This document shows, in pieces, positions 43,350-50,494 of a stretch of DNA of 64,000 nucleotides; positions within the stretch are counted from its first letter, which is position 1; each line of letters opens with the position of its first letter. Made by a program: the position numbers and the translations under genes. The notes under the pieces are model-generated. The model was not told the DNA's origin. It did not search any database and saw nothing but the letters and a program-made list of their open reading frames with translations. The stretch comes from Deltaproteobacteria bacterium (GTDB lineage: Bacteria > Myxococcota_A > Polyangia > Polyangiales > JADJMO01), in the NCBI GenBank assembly GCA_016182965.1, contig JACPFM010000184.1, positions 1 through 64,000 on the forward strand, read 5' to 3'.

Positions 43350-44216
43350 TCAGCTCCGCCCGAGCATCGCGCGCAGCACCGATTCGATGCTCGTCCGACC
43401 GCGGATCACGGACCCGGGGTGCTCGAACGCGATGTGCCCCGAGTCGAGGGCCTCGGCCATTTCGCGGAACTGCTCGGCGACGGCGGCGCTGACGCCGAAG
43501 CTCTGCAGCGTCGTCACGATCGCGTCGCCGGCGACGTGCACGGTCCTCAGGTCGCGCCCCAGGATCCGCCCGAGGATCGCCGCGACGTCGTTCGGTGACG
43601 CGTCGCTCGGTCCGGCGAGCTCGATGACGCGATGCCTCCGCGCCGGATCGAGCAGCGCCTCCGCGACCATCTCCCCGATGTCGCGCGTGGCCACCATCGA
43701 GAACGCCACGTCGGGCTGGTGGAAGCTCGGGAGGATGCCCTCGTTCTCGGCCGGGCCGAGCGCCGAGCCCCAGTTCTCCACGAAGTACGCGGCGCGGACG
43801 AACGTCGCCGGGATGGCCTGCGCGTGCAGCGCCCGTTCGGCGAGGTGCAGCATCTTGATCGGGCCGGTGCCCTCCACGTGCTGCGCGCCGATCGAGGAGA
43901 GCACCACCACGTGCTCGACGCCGCTGGAGTGCAGCGCGGCGAGCCACGCGTCGACGATCGCGCGACCGCGCGCGAGCGGCTCGGGCGTACCGAGATCCGG
44001 TGGGACGAGCAGGTAGGCGCCGCGCGCGCCGGCGAACGCCTTCGAGAGCGCGACGGGGTCGAGCACCGAGCCGACCGCGAGCTCGGCGCCGAGCGCGCGC
44101 AGCCGCTCGCCTCTCTGCGGATCGCGCACGAGCGCGCGGACCTTCGCGCCCCTCTGGAGCAGCGTCGTTGCGGCGACCGACCCCGTGTTCCCCGTCGCGC
44201 CCGCGATGACGTACAT
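43350..44216 (-). CDS. NmrA-like NAD(P)-binding protein
   Basis: A 288-residue Rossmann-fold protein of the atypical SDR/NmrA group. The nucleotide motif is MYVIAGATGNTGSVAATTLL (1-20), followed by KVRALVRDP and a helix/strand pattern typical of the family (HVVVLSSIGA, ATFVRAAYFVENW). The catalytic Tyr-x3-Lys of classical SDRs is not evident. Known members act as redox-sensing regulators or NAD(P)H-quinone oxidoreductases. GGAGGAG precedes the ATG. It is separated by about 56 bases from the cyclase on the same strand. Confidence 0.88.
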   Translation of the reverse strand: MYVIAGATGNTGSVAATTLLQRGAKVRALVRDPQRGERLRALGAELAVGSVLDPVALSKAFAGARGAYLLVPPDLGTPEPLARGRAIVDAWLAALHSSGVEHVVVLSSIGAQHVEGTGPIKMLHLAERALHAQAIPATFVRAAYFVENWGSALGPAENEGILPSFHQPDVAFSMVATRDIGEMVAEALLDPARRHRVIELAGPSDASPNDVAAILGRILGRDLRTVHVAGDAIVTTLQSFGVSAAVAEQFREMAEALDSGHIAFEHPGSVIRGRTSIESVLRAMLGRS

Positions 44217-44341
44217 GGCTCCTCCGGATCGCTCGTGCGACTCGAGCTGCGACTGGACGAAGATGCGGCCCGGGCGCGACGGTCGCACCCGCTCGGAACG
44301 CCCTGCTTGACCACGGCGCCGCCGCGCCGAAGACTCGGGGC

Positions 44342-45454
44342 GTGCGCCGCCTGCTGCCGCTCGCGTTGTCCGCGATGGCGGTCGGGTGCAGCCCCGCGGG
44401 CGAGGTCTCCGCGACCAGCGCGCCCATCGTCGGCGGAGCGCCCGACGACGGCGATCCGGCCGTGGTCGGCCTCGTCGGGCGATCGCTGCGCTGCCTGAGG
44501 GACCGGCCGGCGGCGACGTGCACCGGCACGCTGATCGCGCCGCGCGTGGTCCTGACGGCGGCGCACTGCCTCTTCAACCGACGCCCGAGCGACGTCCGCG
44601 TCTTCTTCGGCAAAGACAGCGCCGGCGCCGGCGTCTTCGCCGACGTCGACGACGGGCGCGTGCACCCGAGCTTCGATCGCGCGACCGGCGCGTGGGACGT
44701 GGCGCTGCTCCGCCTTGCGAAGCCCGCGTCGGCGGTGCCCGTAGCGCTCGCCGCCGCGCCGCTCGACGCGACGTGGGTCGGCTCCGAGGTGCGGATCGTC
44801 GGCTTCGGCGTCGACGACGCGAAGATCGCCGGCACCAAGCGCACCGGCACCGCGCAGGTGTCCTCCGTCGAGGAGGTCGCCTTCCGCTATCAGCCGGCGC
44901 CGGCGATGACGTGCAGCGGCGACTCGGGCGGGCCGGTGTTGTTCGACGACGGGAGCGGCGAGCGGCTGATCGGGGTGACGCGCTCGGGCGACGAGGCCTG
45001 CACCGAGACCGGGACCGCGCTGCGCGTCGACGCGCTCCGATCGTTCATCGATCCCTTCGTCTCGGCCGCGGAGGCCGCGCCGTCACGACCGCTGTTCGAT
45101 CGAGGCGTCGACGAGTGCACGGCGTCCTGCACGAGCGACGACGAGTGTCCGGCCGCCATGTCGTGTCTTCCGGAGCGCTCGGGCACTCGACGCTGCGGGC
45201 TGCCGTCGCTGCTCGGCGGGCGACTCGGCGCGGCGTGCGCGTCGGACGCCGAGTGCGGCGCCGGCACCTGCGTCGCGCTCGGCGACGACTGTCGGTGCTT
45301 CGCTCCGTGCGGAGCGCCGACACCACCGGCGGATCCGGACTCGGGGTGCGACTTCTCCCGACGTGGAGACACCTCGCCGTTCACGCTCGGCGCGCTGCTC
45401 CTCGCAGCGCTCGCCCGGGGGATCCGTTCAGGAACTGGACGTTCAGTTCCTTAA
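44342..45454 (+). CDS. Trypsin-like serine protease lipoprotein with Cys-rich region and C-terminal anchor
   Basis: A 370-residue protein with a GTG start and lipobox (SAMAVGC). The S1 domain begins IVGGAP after a short propeptide-like stretch and has all triad residues: His in LTAAHC, Asp in WDVALLRL and Ser in GDSGGP. The loop CSGDSGGPV suggests trypsin/chymotrypsin-like cleavage. After the protease domain come Cys-rich EGF/dickkopf-like segments (ECTASCTSDDECPAAMSC, CASDAECGAGTC), then a MYXO-CTERM-like tail (CDFSRR, a hydrophobic helix and RGIRSG). Likely surface-attached and possibly predatory or self-protective. A hairpin overlaps its stop codon. Confidence 0.88.
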   Translation: MRRLLPLALSAMAVGCSPAGEVSATSAPIVGGAPDDGDPAVVGLVGRSLRCLRDRPAATCTGTLIAPRVVLTAAHCLFNRRPSDVRVFFGKDSAGAGVFADVDDGRVHPSFDRATGAWDVALLRLAKPASAVPVALAAAPLDATWVGSEVRIVGFGVDDAKIAGTKRTGTAQVSSVEEVAFRYQPAPAMTCSGDSGGPVLFDDGSGERLIGVTRSGDEACTETGTALRVDALRSFIDPFVSAAEAAPSRPLFDRGVDECTASCTSDDECPAAMSCLPERSGTRRCGLPSLLGGRLGAACASDAECGAGTCVALGDDCRCFAPCGAPTPPADPDSGCDFSRRGDTSPFTLGALLLAALARGIRSGTGRSVP

Positions 45455-45472
45455 CTTGGTTCATAAAGTTAA
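45430..45472. promoter_or_regulatory. Hairpin plus AT-rich palindrome between protease and lipoprotein genes
   Basis: Two adjoining inverted repeats: aggaactg (45430-45437) with cagttcct (45444-45451), and ttaactt (45451-45457) with aagttaa (45466-45472). The first spans the protease stop codon and could be a terminator. The second is an unusually AT-rich palindrome for this GC-rich genome, about 120 bases before the next gene, and looks like an operator or promoter-associated site. Confidence 0.45.
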
Positions 45473-45593
45473 CGGCGGCGCAGGAGCTCGGCCGCAGAAA
45501 TAGCTCGAATTCGCGACCCGCGCGCGACGATCCACAACGGCACGCCGGCTGCTTCGAGGGCTCTCCAACCAGACACGGATGGAGGGAGACCCC

Positions 45594-46595
45594 ATGAGGA
45601 AGCTGTTCGCGATCGTTGCGTTGTCGTCCGTCACCCTCGCCATGGCGGCGTGCGCGGCACCCACCGAGTCCGAGCGCCCCTCCGCCTCCGAGGCCACCCA
45701 GGGCCTGCAGATCACCGAGGAGACCGAGACCACGCTGGTCGGCAGCTTCGTCCGCGGCGAGTCGGTCGTCAGCTTCGAGGCGCGCCTCGAGGCGCCACTG
45801 GTCCGCACGAAGCTCGTGGTCAACGGCGCGACCTACGAGCACGCCTACGACATCCCGACCGCGACCCTCGAGATCGACGGCCACGGCAACACCGTCCTCG
45901 CCGCCGACGCGACCGCGCTGCGCCAGGTCGAGCGCGCGTTCGACAAGGCGGGCAGCCCGTCGAAGATCCGCGAGGCGATGTTCCGCGTGATCGCGCTGAT
46001 GTCGGCGGCGCCGCGCGGCACGACGATCATGAAGAAGGTCATCGCGCCGACGGCGGCGGCGCCGGAGGCCGAGCGCGGCTACTGCGACAACGACGACGGC
46101 ATCACCTATCTCTGCGGGTGCAACACGCTCGGTTCGAACTGCGGCAAGACGTTCGCGGGGTACGAGGGCAGCAACCCGATGTACCAGGCGGCCGGCATCA
46201 GCGGCTCCGAAGGCCTCGACAACCAGTCCTACGGCAAGTACGTCAGCGGCTGCAGCAGCACGCCGGCCTACACGCACGAGCACGAGGTCTGCGAGTGGAC
46301 CCGGGGCTCCTCCTACCACGGTCGCGTGACCTGGGGCGTCCGCTGCGGTTGGTCGGCGTCCGAGTGCGAGGGCCGCTGCGGCGCCGGTTGCCCGAACAGC
46401 TACAACTTCTACATCACCAAGGACTGCCTCGATCACGACGCGTGCCTGAACAACCACCCGAGCGCGGACTCCTTCAGCTCGTTCGGCGACTGCGGCAACG
46501 AGTTCGATCGCGCGTCGGGCGACTTCGCCTCCGGCACGGGCTCGTCGTTCAAGAGCATGTGCGGCAGCTACATGTACGGCGACTGGTCGCGCTGA
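45594..46595 (+). CDS. Cys-rich lipoprotein with phospholipase A2-like motif
   Basis: A 333-residue lipoprotein (lipobox AMAAC; GGAGGGAG upstream). The N-terminal half is beta-rich without recognised family. The C-terminal half has about 14 Cys and the sequence CGAGCPNSYNFYITKDCLDH leading into DACLNN, which contains CxxHDxC, the Ca2+-binding and catalytic His-Asp motif of secreted phospholipase A2. A downstream conserved-looking CGNEFDRASGDF supplies a further Cys. Several bacterial secreted proteins share this PLA2-like core, and catalytic activity is plausible but not assured. Probably an envelope or surface enzyme. Confidence 0.65.
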   Translation: MRKLFAIVALSSVTLAMAACAAPTESERPSASEATQGLQITEETETTLVGSFVRGESVVSFEARLEAPLVRTKLVVNGATYEHAYDIPTATLEIDGHGNTVLAADATALRQVERAFDKAGSPSKIREAMFRVIALMSAAPRGTTIMKKVIAPTAAAPEAERGYCDNDDGITYLCGCNTLGSNCGKTFAGYEGSNPMYQAAGISGSEGLDNQSYGKYVSGCSSTPAYTHEHEVCEWTRGSSYHGRVTWGVRCGWSASECEGRCGAGCPNSYNFYITKDCLDHDACLNNHPSADSFSSFGDCGNEFDRASGDFASGTGSSFKSMCGSYMYGDWSR

Positions 46596-46635
46596 ACGGC
46601 GGGCGTGACGCCCCGCGCGTCGCGGGCTAGTGCGT

Positions 46636-47027
46636 GCCCCTGAATCCCCCCGGGATGAATCCCGGGGCACCGAAAGCTTCGTAAGCCTGCTTCGCAGGCT
46701 CCTCGCGCTGTGCGCGGGAAAGGCGGGGGGCGTGGACGTGGTCGACCCAAGCGCCGACGGCGAGCAAACCGCAACTCAACGGCCGCGCCTTGGCGGCGAT
46801 GCTGTCGGCGAGCCACACGTCGTCCGCAGGCCCGAAGACCCGCTCCGAGGTCCACCAGGTGAGATGAACCAACAGAAGCGTGTCGCTGTGAGCGCCGAGC
46901 ATGCCCGGCATCGACGAACCCCACCCGCCCTGGCGCCGGTTGCGTGCGCCGTGTGCGAGGAGCCCGCTTCAGCGGGCTTACGACGCCGTCGGTGCCCCGG
47001 GCTTTCAGCCCGGGGGCATTTAGGGAC
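46636..47027. mobile_element. Remnant element with inverted double-hairpin ends and transposase fragment
   Basis: The ends (46636-46715 and 46951-47027) are inverted copies of one another, roughly 80 bases each. Each holds two hairpins: left ccccggga/tcccgggg (46648-46667) and agcctgc/gcaggct (46684-46700); right agcccgct/agcgggct (46961-46978) and ccccgggct/agcccgggg (46995-47015). Between them is a minus-strand fragment of a REP-associated tyrosine (Y1/HUH) transposase. This is the layout of a RAYT transposase gene bounded by REP doublets, with most of the gene deleted. Confidence 0.65.
46732..46911 (-). pseudogene. Truncated RAYT/IS200-like Y1 transposase
   Basis: The frame from 46911 reads MPGMLGAHSDTLLLVHLTWW then TSERVFGP...KARPLSCGLLAVGAWVDHVH and ends its similarity at the HUH motif (His-Val-His) at 46732. 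That is the conserved N-terminal portion of Y1-type REP-associated transposases; everything after the HUH, including the catalytic Tyr, is missing and replaced by repeat sequence. It cannot be active itself. Confidence 0.65.
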
Positions 47028-47048
47028 AGGCCCTAGTGATCGTCTCGC

Positions 47049-47681
47049 ATGAACGAGCTGTGGAAGCGCTGGCGCGTCGCGATCGGAATGGTCGTGGCCG
47101 CCAGCGCCGCCGTCCTCGTCCTCGTGATCTTCGTGGGCCCCGCGCCCTCGGTCACCTCCGACCCGAACGCGAAGGCGAGCGCCGCGGCGTCGACCCCCGG
47201 CGCCACGACGGCCGCGCCGGTGGTCGCTCAGGCGCCGCTGGCGGCCGCGACGACCGCCGCCAAGGCGACGACCACGTCGGTGTGGCCCGACCCGCCGGCG
47301 AAGCTCCCGGGCGAGAAGGCGACGTGGGACGAGAGCTACGGTGACCCCTTCGAGAGCGACGCGGGCCGCCCGAGCGACGTGCGCGAGCTGGTGCGCGTCG
47401 GCGCGTTCCGGCTCGGCGTCACCAACGACTCCAAGGTGAAGGACCACGGCGCCGTCGTCGCCGTCCTGAAGGAGCTCGGCACCGAGATCGACACCCTCGA
47501 CCGCGGCCGCACCGACAGCTTCGAGAAGCGGGTCGTCGAGTACCAGAGCGTCTACGATCGCTACCGTCCCAAGCTCGCGCCGCACATGGAGGGATCGTTC
47601 GCCTTGAAGGGCAATGGCTGGACGGACACCGAGCGTCTCGAACATCCGAGGGCCGACGCGGGAGCGCCCCATGCCCCGTGA
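47049..47681 (+). CDS. Single-pass membrane protein of unknown function
   Basis: A 210-residue protein with an N-terminal signal-anchor (MVVAASAAVLVLVIFVG, about 14-30), an Ala/Thr/Pro low-complexity stretch (about 40-75) and a small alpha/beta region (RPSDVRELVRVGAFRLGVTN, HGAVVAVLKELGTEIDTLDR). It overlaps the start of the parvulin-like gene by 11 bases, so they are co-translated. No family is recognised; the linkage suggests a partner in envelope folding. Confidence 0.6.
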   Translation: MNELWKRWRVAIGMVVAASAAVLVLVIFVGPAPSVTSDPNAKASAAASTPGATTAAPVVAQAPLAAATTAAKATTTSVWPDPPAKLPGEKATWDESYGDPFESDAGRPSDVRELVRVGAFRLGVTNDSKVKDHGAVVAVLKELGTEIDTLDRGRTDSFEKRVVEYQSVYDRYRPKLAPHMEGSFALKGNGWTDTERLEHPRADAGAPHAP

Positions 47682-48588
47682 GGCCGGGCTCCGTGATGCA
47701 GCGCGCCTCGGCCTCTTCGTGATCGGGCTCGCCGCGGCCGCGGCCTCGGGGCCCGCGTGCCGGAGGAGCACGCCGAGCGCGACGTGCCAGCCCGACGGCG
47801 AGACGGTGGCGTGCGTCGACGGGGTGGCGCTCCGCCGCGCGTACGTCGAGCAGTTCGTGCAGGAGCCGTGGTGGAAACCGGGCTCCTCGGTGCTGCCCGA
47901 TCCACGCCAGCAAGCCGTCGAACGCGCGCTGCGCACCGCCCTCTTCCACGCCGAGGCGAAGCGCCGCCGATTGACGTTGCCGGCCGGCACGCCCGACGTC
48001 CCCGCGAGCTGGGCGCAGGCCCTCGTCGCCGACGAGATGGCCAGGCGCGGCGTGACGCGCGCGTCGATCTCCGACGACGAGGCGGCGCGCCACTACGAGC
48101 AGAACAAGGAGCTCTTCAACCAGGTCGACGAGGTCGACGCGCAGGTGATCGCGTTCACCGATCCGAAGCTCGCAGAGCAGGTCTACCTCGAGGCGGCCAA
48201 GGCCGACACCGAGGGGTTCCGCGCGCTCGCGGCGAAGCACTCGGTCGACGAGAAGACCAAGGACAAGGGGGGCGATCGACGGATCATCGCCGCGCCCGAC
48301 GAGGACCAGTCGTTGCTGAAGATGGCGCTGTCGCTGCGCAAGCCGGGCGTCGTCGGCGGTCCGTTTCGGGGGACGGACGGTCGCTGGTATCTGCTGCGCA
48401 TCAAGGCCTCGCCGCTCGAGCACGCCAAGCCGCTCGACGACGTGATGCGCACGACGGTGAAGAACGCGCTGCTCGATCAGCGTCGCCGACAGGTGATGGA
48501 GGATCTCGACCTCGCCCTGCGCTCGAAGGCGAAGATCGAGCTGTTCGACGCGGCGATCGGCAAGATCACCGTCCCGCCGTTCAAGTGA
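47671..48588 (+). CDS. Parvulin-like peptidyl-prolyl isomerase lipoprotein
   Basis: A 305-residue lipoprotein (signal with GLAAAAASGPAC) resembling PpiC/PrsA/SurA-type foldases: an N-terminal helical SurA-like part (RRAYVEQFVQEPWW...ADEMARRGVTRASISDDEAA) and a PPIase region (VDAQVIAFTDPKLAEQVYLE, FRALAAKHSVDEKTKDKGGD, RKPGVVGGPFRGTDGRWYLL). The His and Gly-Gly positions of the parvulin fold (AKHS...KGGD...VVGGP) are recognisable. It would help fold exported proteins at the membrane. GGAG precedes ATG 47671. It ends 3 bp before the msrB stop on the other strand. Confidence 0.82.
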   Translation: MPREAGLRDAARLGLFVIGLAAAAASGPACRRSTPSATCQPDGETVACVDGVALRRAYVEQFVQEPWWKPGSSVLPDPRQQAVERALRTALFHAEAKRRRLTLPAGTPDVPASWAQALVADEMARRGVTRASISDDEAARHYEQNKELFNQVDEVDAQVIAFTDPKLAEQVYLEAAKADTEGFRALAAKHSVDEKTKDKGGDRRIIAAPDEDQSLLKMALSLRKPGVVGGPFRGTDGRWYLLRIKASPLEHAKPLDDVMRTTVKNALLDQRRRQVMEDLDLALRSKAKIELFDAAIGKITVPPFK

Positions 48589-48591
48589 GCG

Positions 48592-49011
48592 TCAGCCGCG
48601 TACGAGCTCGTTCGGCTCGCCGTCGCGCACGTGCTTCATCGAGATCGAGTTGATGCAGTAGCGCCGGTAGGTCGGCGGCGGACCGTCGGGGAACACGTGA
48701 CCGAGGTGGCCGTCGCAGCGTGCGCAGCGCACCTCGGTGCGCGTCATGCCGAGCGAGCGGTCTTCGATCTCGACGATCGCGCCCTCGGCGACCGGCTGGG
48801 TGAACGACGGCCAGCCGGTGCCCGACTCGAATTTCTCGCCGGACGGGAACAGCGGGTTGTGACAGCCGGCGCACACGTACGTGCCCGGCTCCTTGGTGGC
48901 GACGAAGCACCCCGTCCACGCGCGCTCGGTGCCGTGCTCGCGGAGCACGTGGTACTCGTCGGGCGACAGGCGCTGGCGCCACTCCTGCTCGGAGAGAACG
49001 AGCTTGTCCAT
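48592..49011 (-). CDS. msrB: Peptide-methionine (R)-S-oxide reductase MsrB
   Basis: A 139-residue enzyme that reduces methionine-R-sulfoxide in proteins. Zinc-binding pairs CAGC (about 47-50) and CARC (about 96-99), the substrate loop GTGWPSFTQP and the catalytic Cys in RYCINSISMKH (about 118) are all present. Length is typical of free-standing MsrB. No signal peptide, so it works in the cytoplasm. GGAGG lies upstream of ATG 49011. A GGTCGAA-type repeat (49044-49072) sits just upstream in its leader. Confidence 0.96.
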   Translation of the reverse strand: MDKLVLSEQEWRQRLSPDEYHVLREHGTERAWTGCFVATKEPGTYVCAGCHNPLFPSGEKFESGTGWPSFTQPVAEGAIVEIEDRSLGMTRTEVRCARCDGHLGHVFPDGPPPTYRRYCINSISMKHVRDGEPNELVRG

Positions 49012-49126
49012 CGGAATCCTCCGGCCCTGACAGGCGCGTCTGCTTCGACCTTGGACCTTCGACCTTCGACCCAGCATAGGGCGCGGAGCGTCGGTGGGCG
49101 CTCGAGAATCGCTCCGGTCGCGCGGA

Positions 49127-50392
49127 TCAACCCAGCGGCAGCCGCACCGTCACGGTCGTGCCGCGCCCGATCTCGCTGTCGATCGACAACGAGCCGCCGT
49201 GGAGCTCGGCGAGCACCTTGCTGAACGCGAGGCCGAGCCCGATCCCCTGCACCTTCGTGAGGACCGAGGCGCCCAGCTGATCGAATCCTTGCAGGATGCG
49301 CGGCACGTCCTCGGCGCGGATGCCGATGCCGCGGTCGCGCACGTCGAGCACGAGGTGCCCCTCGTCGGCGCGCGCCTCGAGCGTGACCACCGAGTCCTCG
49401 TGGCTGAACTGCACCGCGTTGGTCAGCAGGTTGAAGAGCACCTGCTTCATGCGCCCGATGTCGATGCACGCGACCGGCAACCCCTCGGGCACCGCGTAGT
49501 CCACCCGTACGCGGCGCTTGTCGGCGAGCGGCTTCAACATCATGGGGAGCGCGTCGATGACGAACTCGATCGGATAGGGCTCGCGGCGGAGCTGGGTGTT
49601 GCCGGCGGCGAGCTCGGCGAACTCGAGGATGCGCTCGAGCATGACGGTGAGGTCACGGCCGCTCTCGGCGATGGTCTCGACGTGACCGCGTTGGTCCGGC
49701 GGCAGGCCGGCGTCGAGCAGGATCGACGCGAACCCGACGATCGAGTTGAGCGGCGTGCGCAGCTCGTGCGACATCATCGCGAGGAAGTTCGACTTGTAGC
49801 GGCTCTCGCGCGTGGCGCGATCACGCGCCTCCTCGAGCTCGCGGTTCGCCTCCTCGAGCTCTCGGTTCTTGCGCTCGAGATCCGCGAGCAGCGCCGCGCG
49901 GACCGAGGCGATCTCGAGGGCGGTGCGCATGTTGTTCGCCTCGAGCTCCTTGTCGAAGAGCTGCTCACGGATGCGCGCGTTCTCCTGCTCGGCGCGTCGA
50001 CGCCGCAGCTGGCCGCGTACGCGCGCGGCGAGCCCGCGCAGATCCGACGACTTCACCACGTAGTCGTCGGCGCCGGCGTCGATGCCCTCCTCCGTCCAGT
50101 CGCCGTCCGAGCGACCGGTGAGGATGATCACCGGGAGCGCGCGGAGCGAAGGATCCTTCCGGATGCGCGCGCACGTCTCGCTGCCGGAGAGCCCGGGCAT
50201 CATCATGTCGACGACCAGGCAATCGACCGGCTCGCGCGCGAGGACCGCGAGCGCCTCCTCGCCCGACTGCGCCGTGAGGACCTCGTAGCCGTAGCCGCGC
50301 AGCGCGGACGCGATGAGCCCGAGGCTCGCGCGGCTGTCGTCGACCACGAGCAATCGGCCGCCGTCGGAGGCGCGCTCGGGAGGATTCGGCAT
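49127..50392 (-). CDS. Hybrid response-regulator/histidine kinase
   Basis: A 421-residue cytoplasmic protein with the order receiver, coiled coil, kinase. The receiver (about 12-128) has acidic DD, phospho-acceptor Asp in LVVDMMMPG, and Lys in YVVKSSD. A long coiled coil (about 130-200) follows, then HisKA with SHELRTPLN (His near 211) and a HATPase domain (N box NLLTNAVQF, G1 DRGIGIRAED, G2 GIGLGLAFSK). An N-terminal receiver makes this a relay kinase whose activity is set by another kinase. No membrane segment and no adjacent partner gene. Confidence 0.93.
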   Translation of the reverse strand: MPNPPERASDGGRLLVVDDSRASLGLIASALRGYGYEVLTAQSGEEALAVLAREPVDCLVVDMMMPGLSGSETCARIRKDPSLRALPVIILTGRSDGDWTEEGIDAGADDYVVKSSDLRGLAARVRGQLRRRRAEQENARIREQLFDKELEANNMRTALEIASVRAALLADLERKNRELEEANRELEEARDRATRESRYKSNFLAMMSHELRTPLNSIVGFASILLDAGLPPDQRGHVETIAESGRDLTVMLERILEFAELAAGNTQLRREPYPIEFVIDALPMMLKPLADKRRVRVDYAVPEGLPVACIDIGRMKQVLFNLLTNAVQFSHEDSVVTLEARADEGHLVLDVRDRGIGIRAEDVPRILQGFDQLGASVLTKVQGIGLGLAFSKVLAELHGGSLSIDSEIGRGTTVTVRLPLG

Positions 50393-50494
50393 GTGGCGAC
50401 CATCATGGTACGCGCGCCGAATCGGCGCGAGCGTCCCGGGTCGAGCCGCGCGGACGGCGGTCGCGTCCGCGCGGTTGTCCCGATCGTCTCGCTC

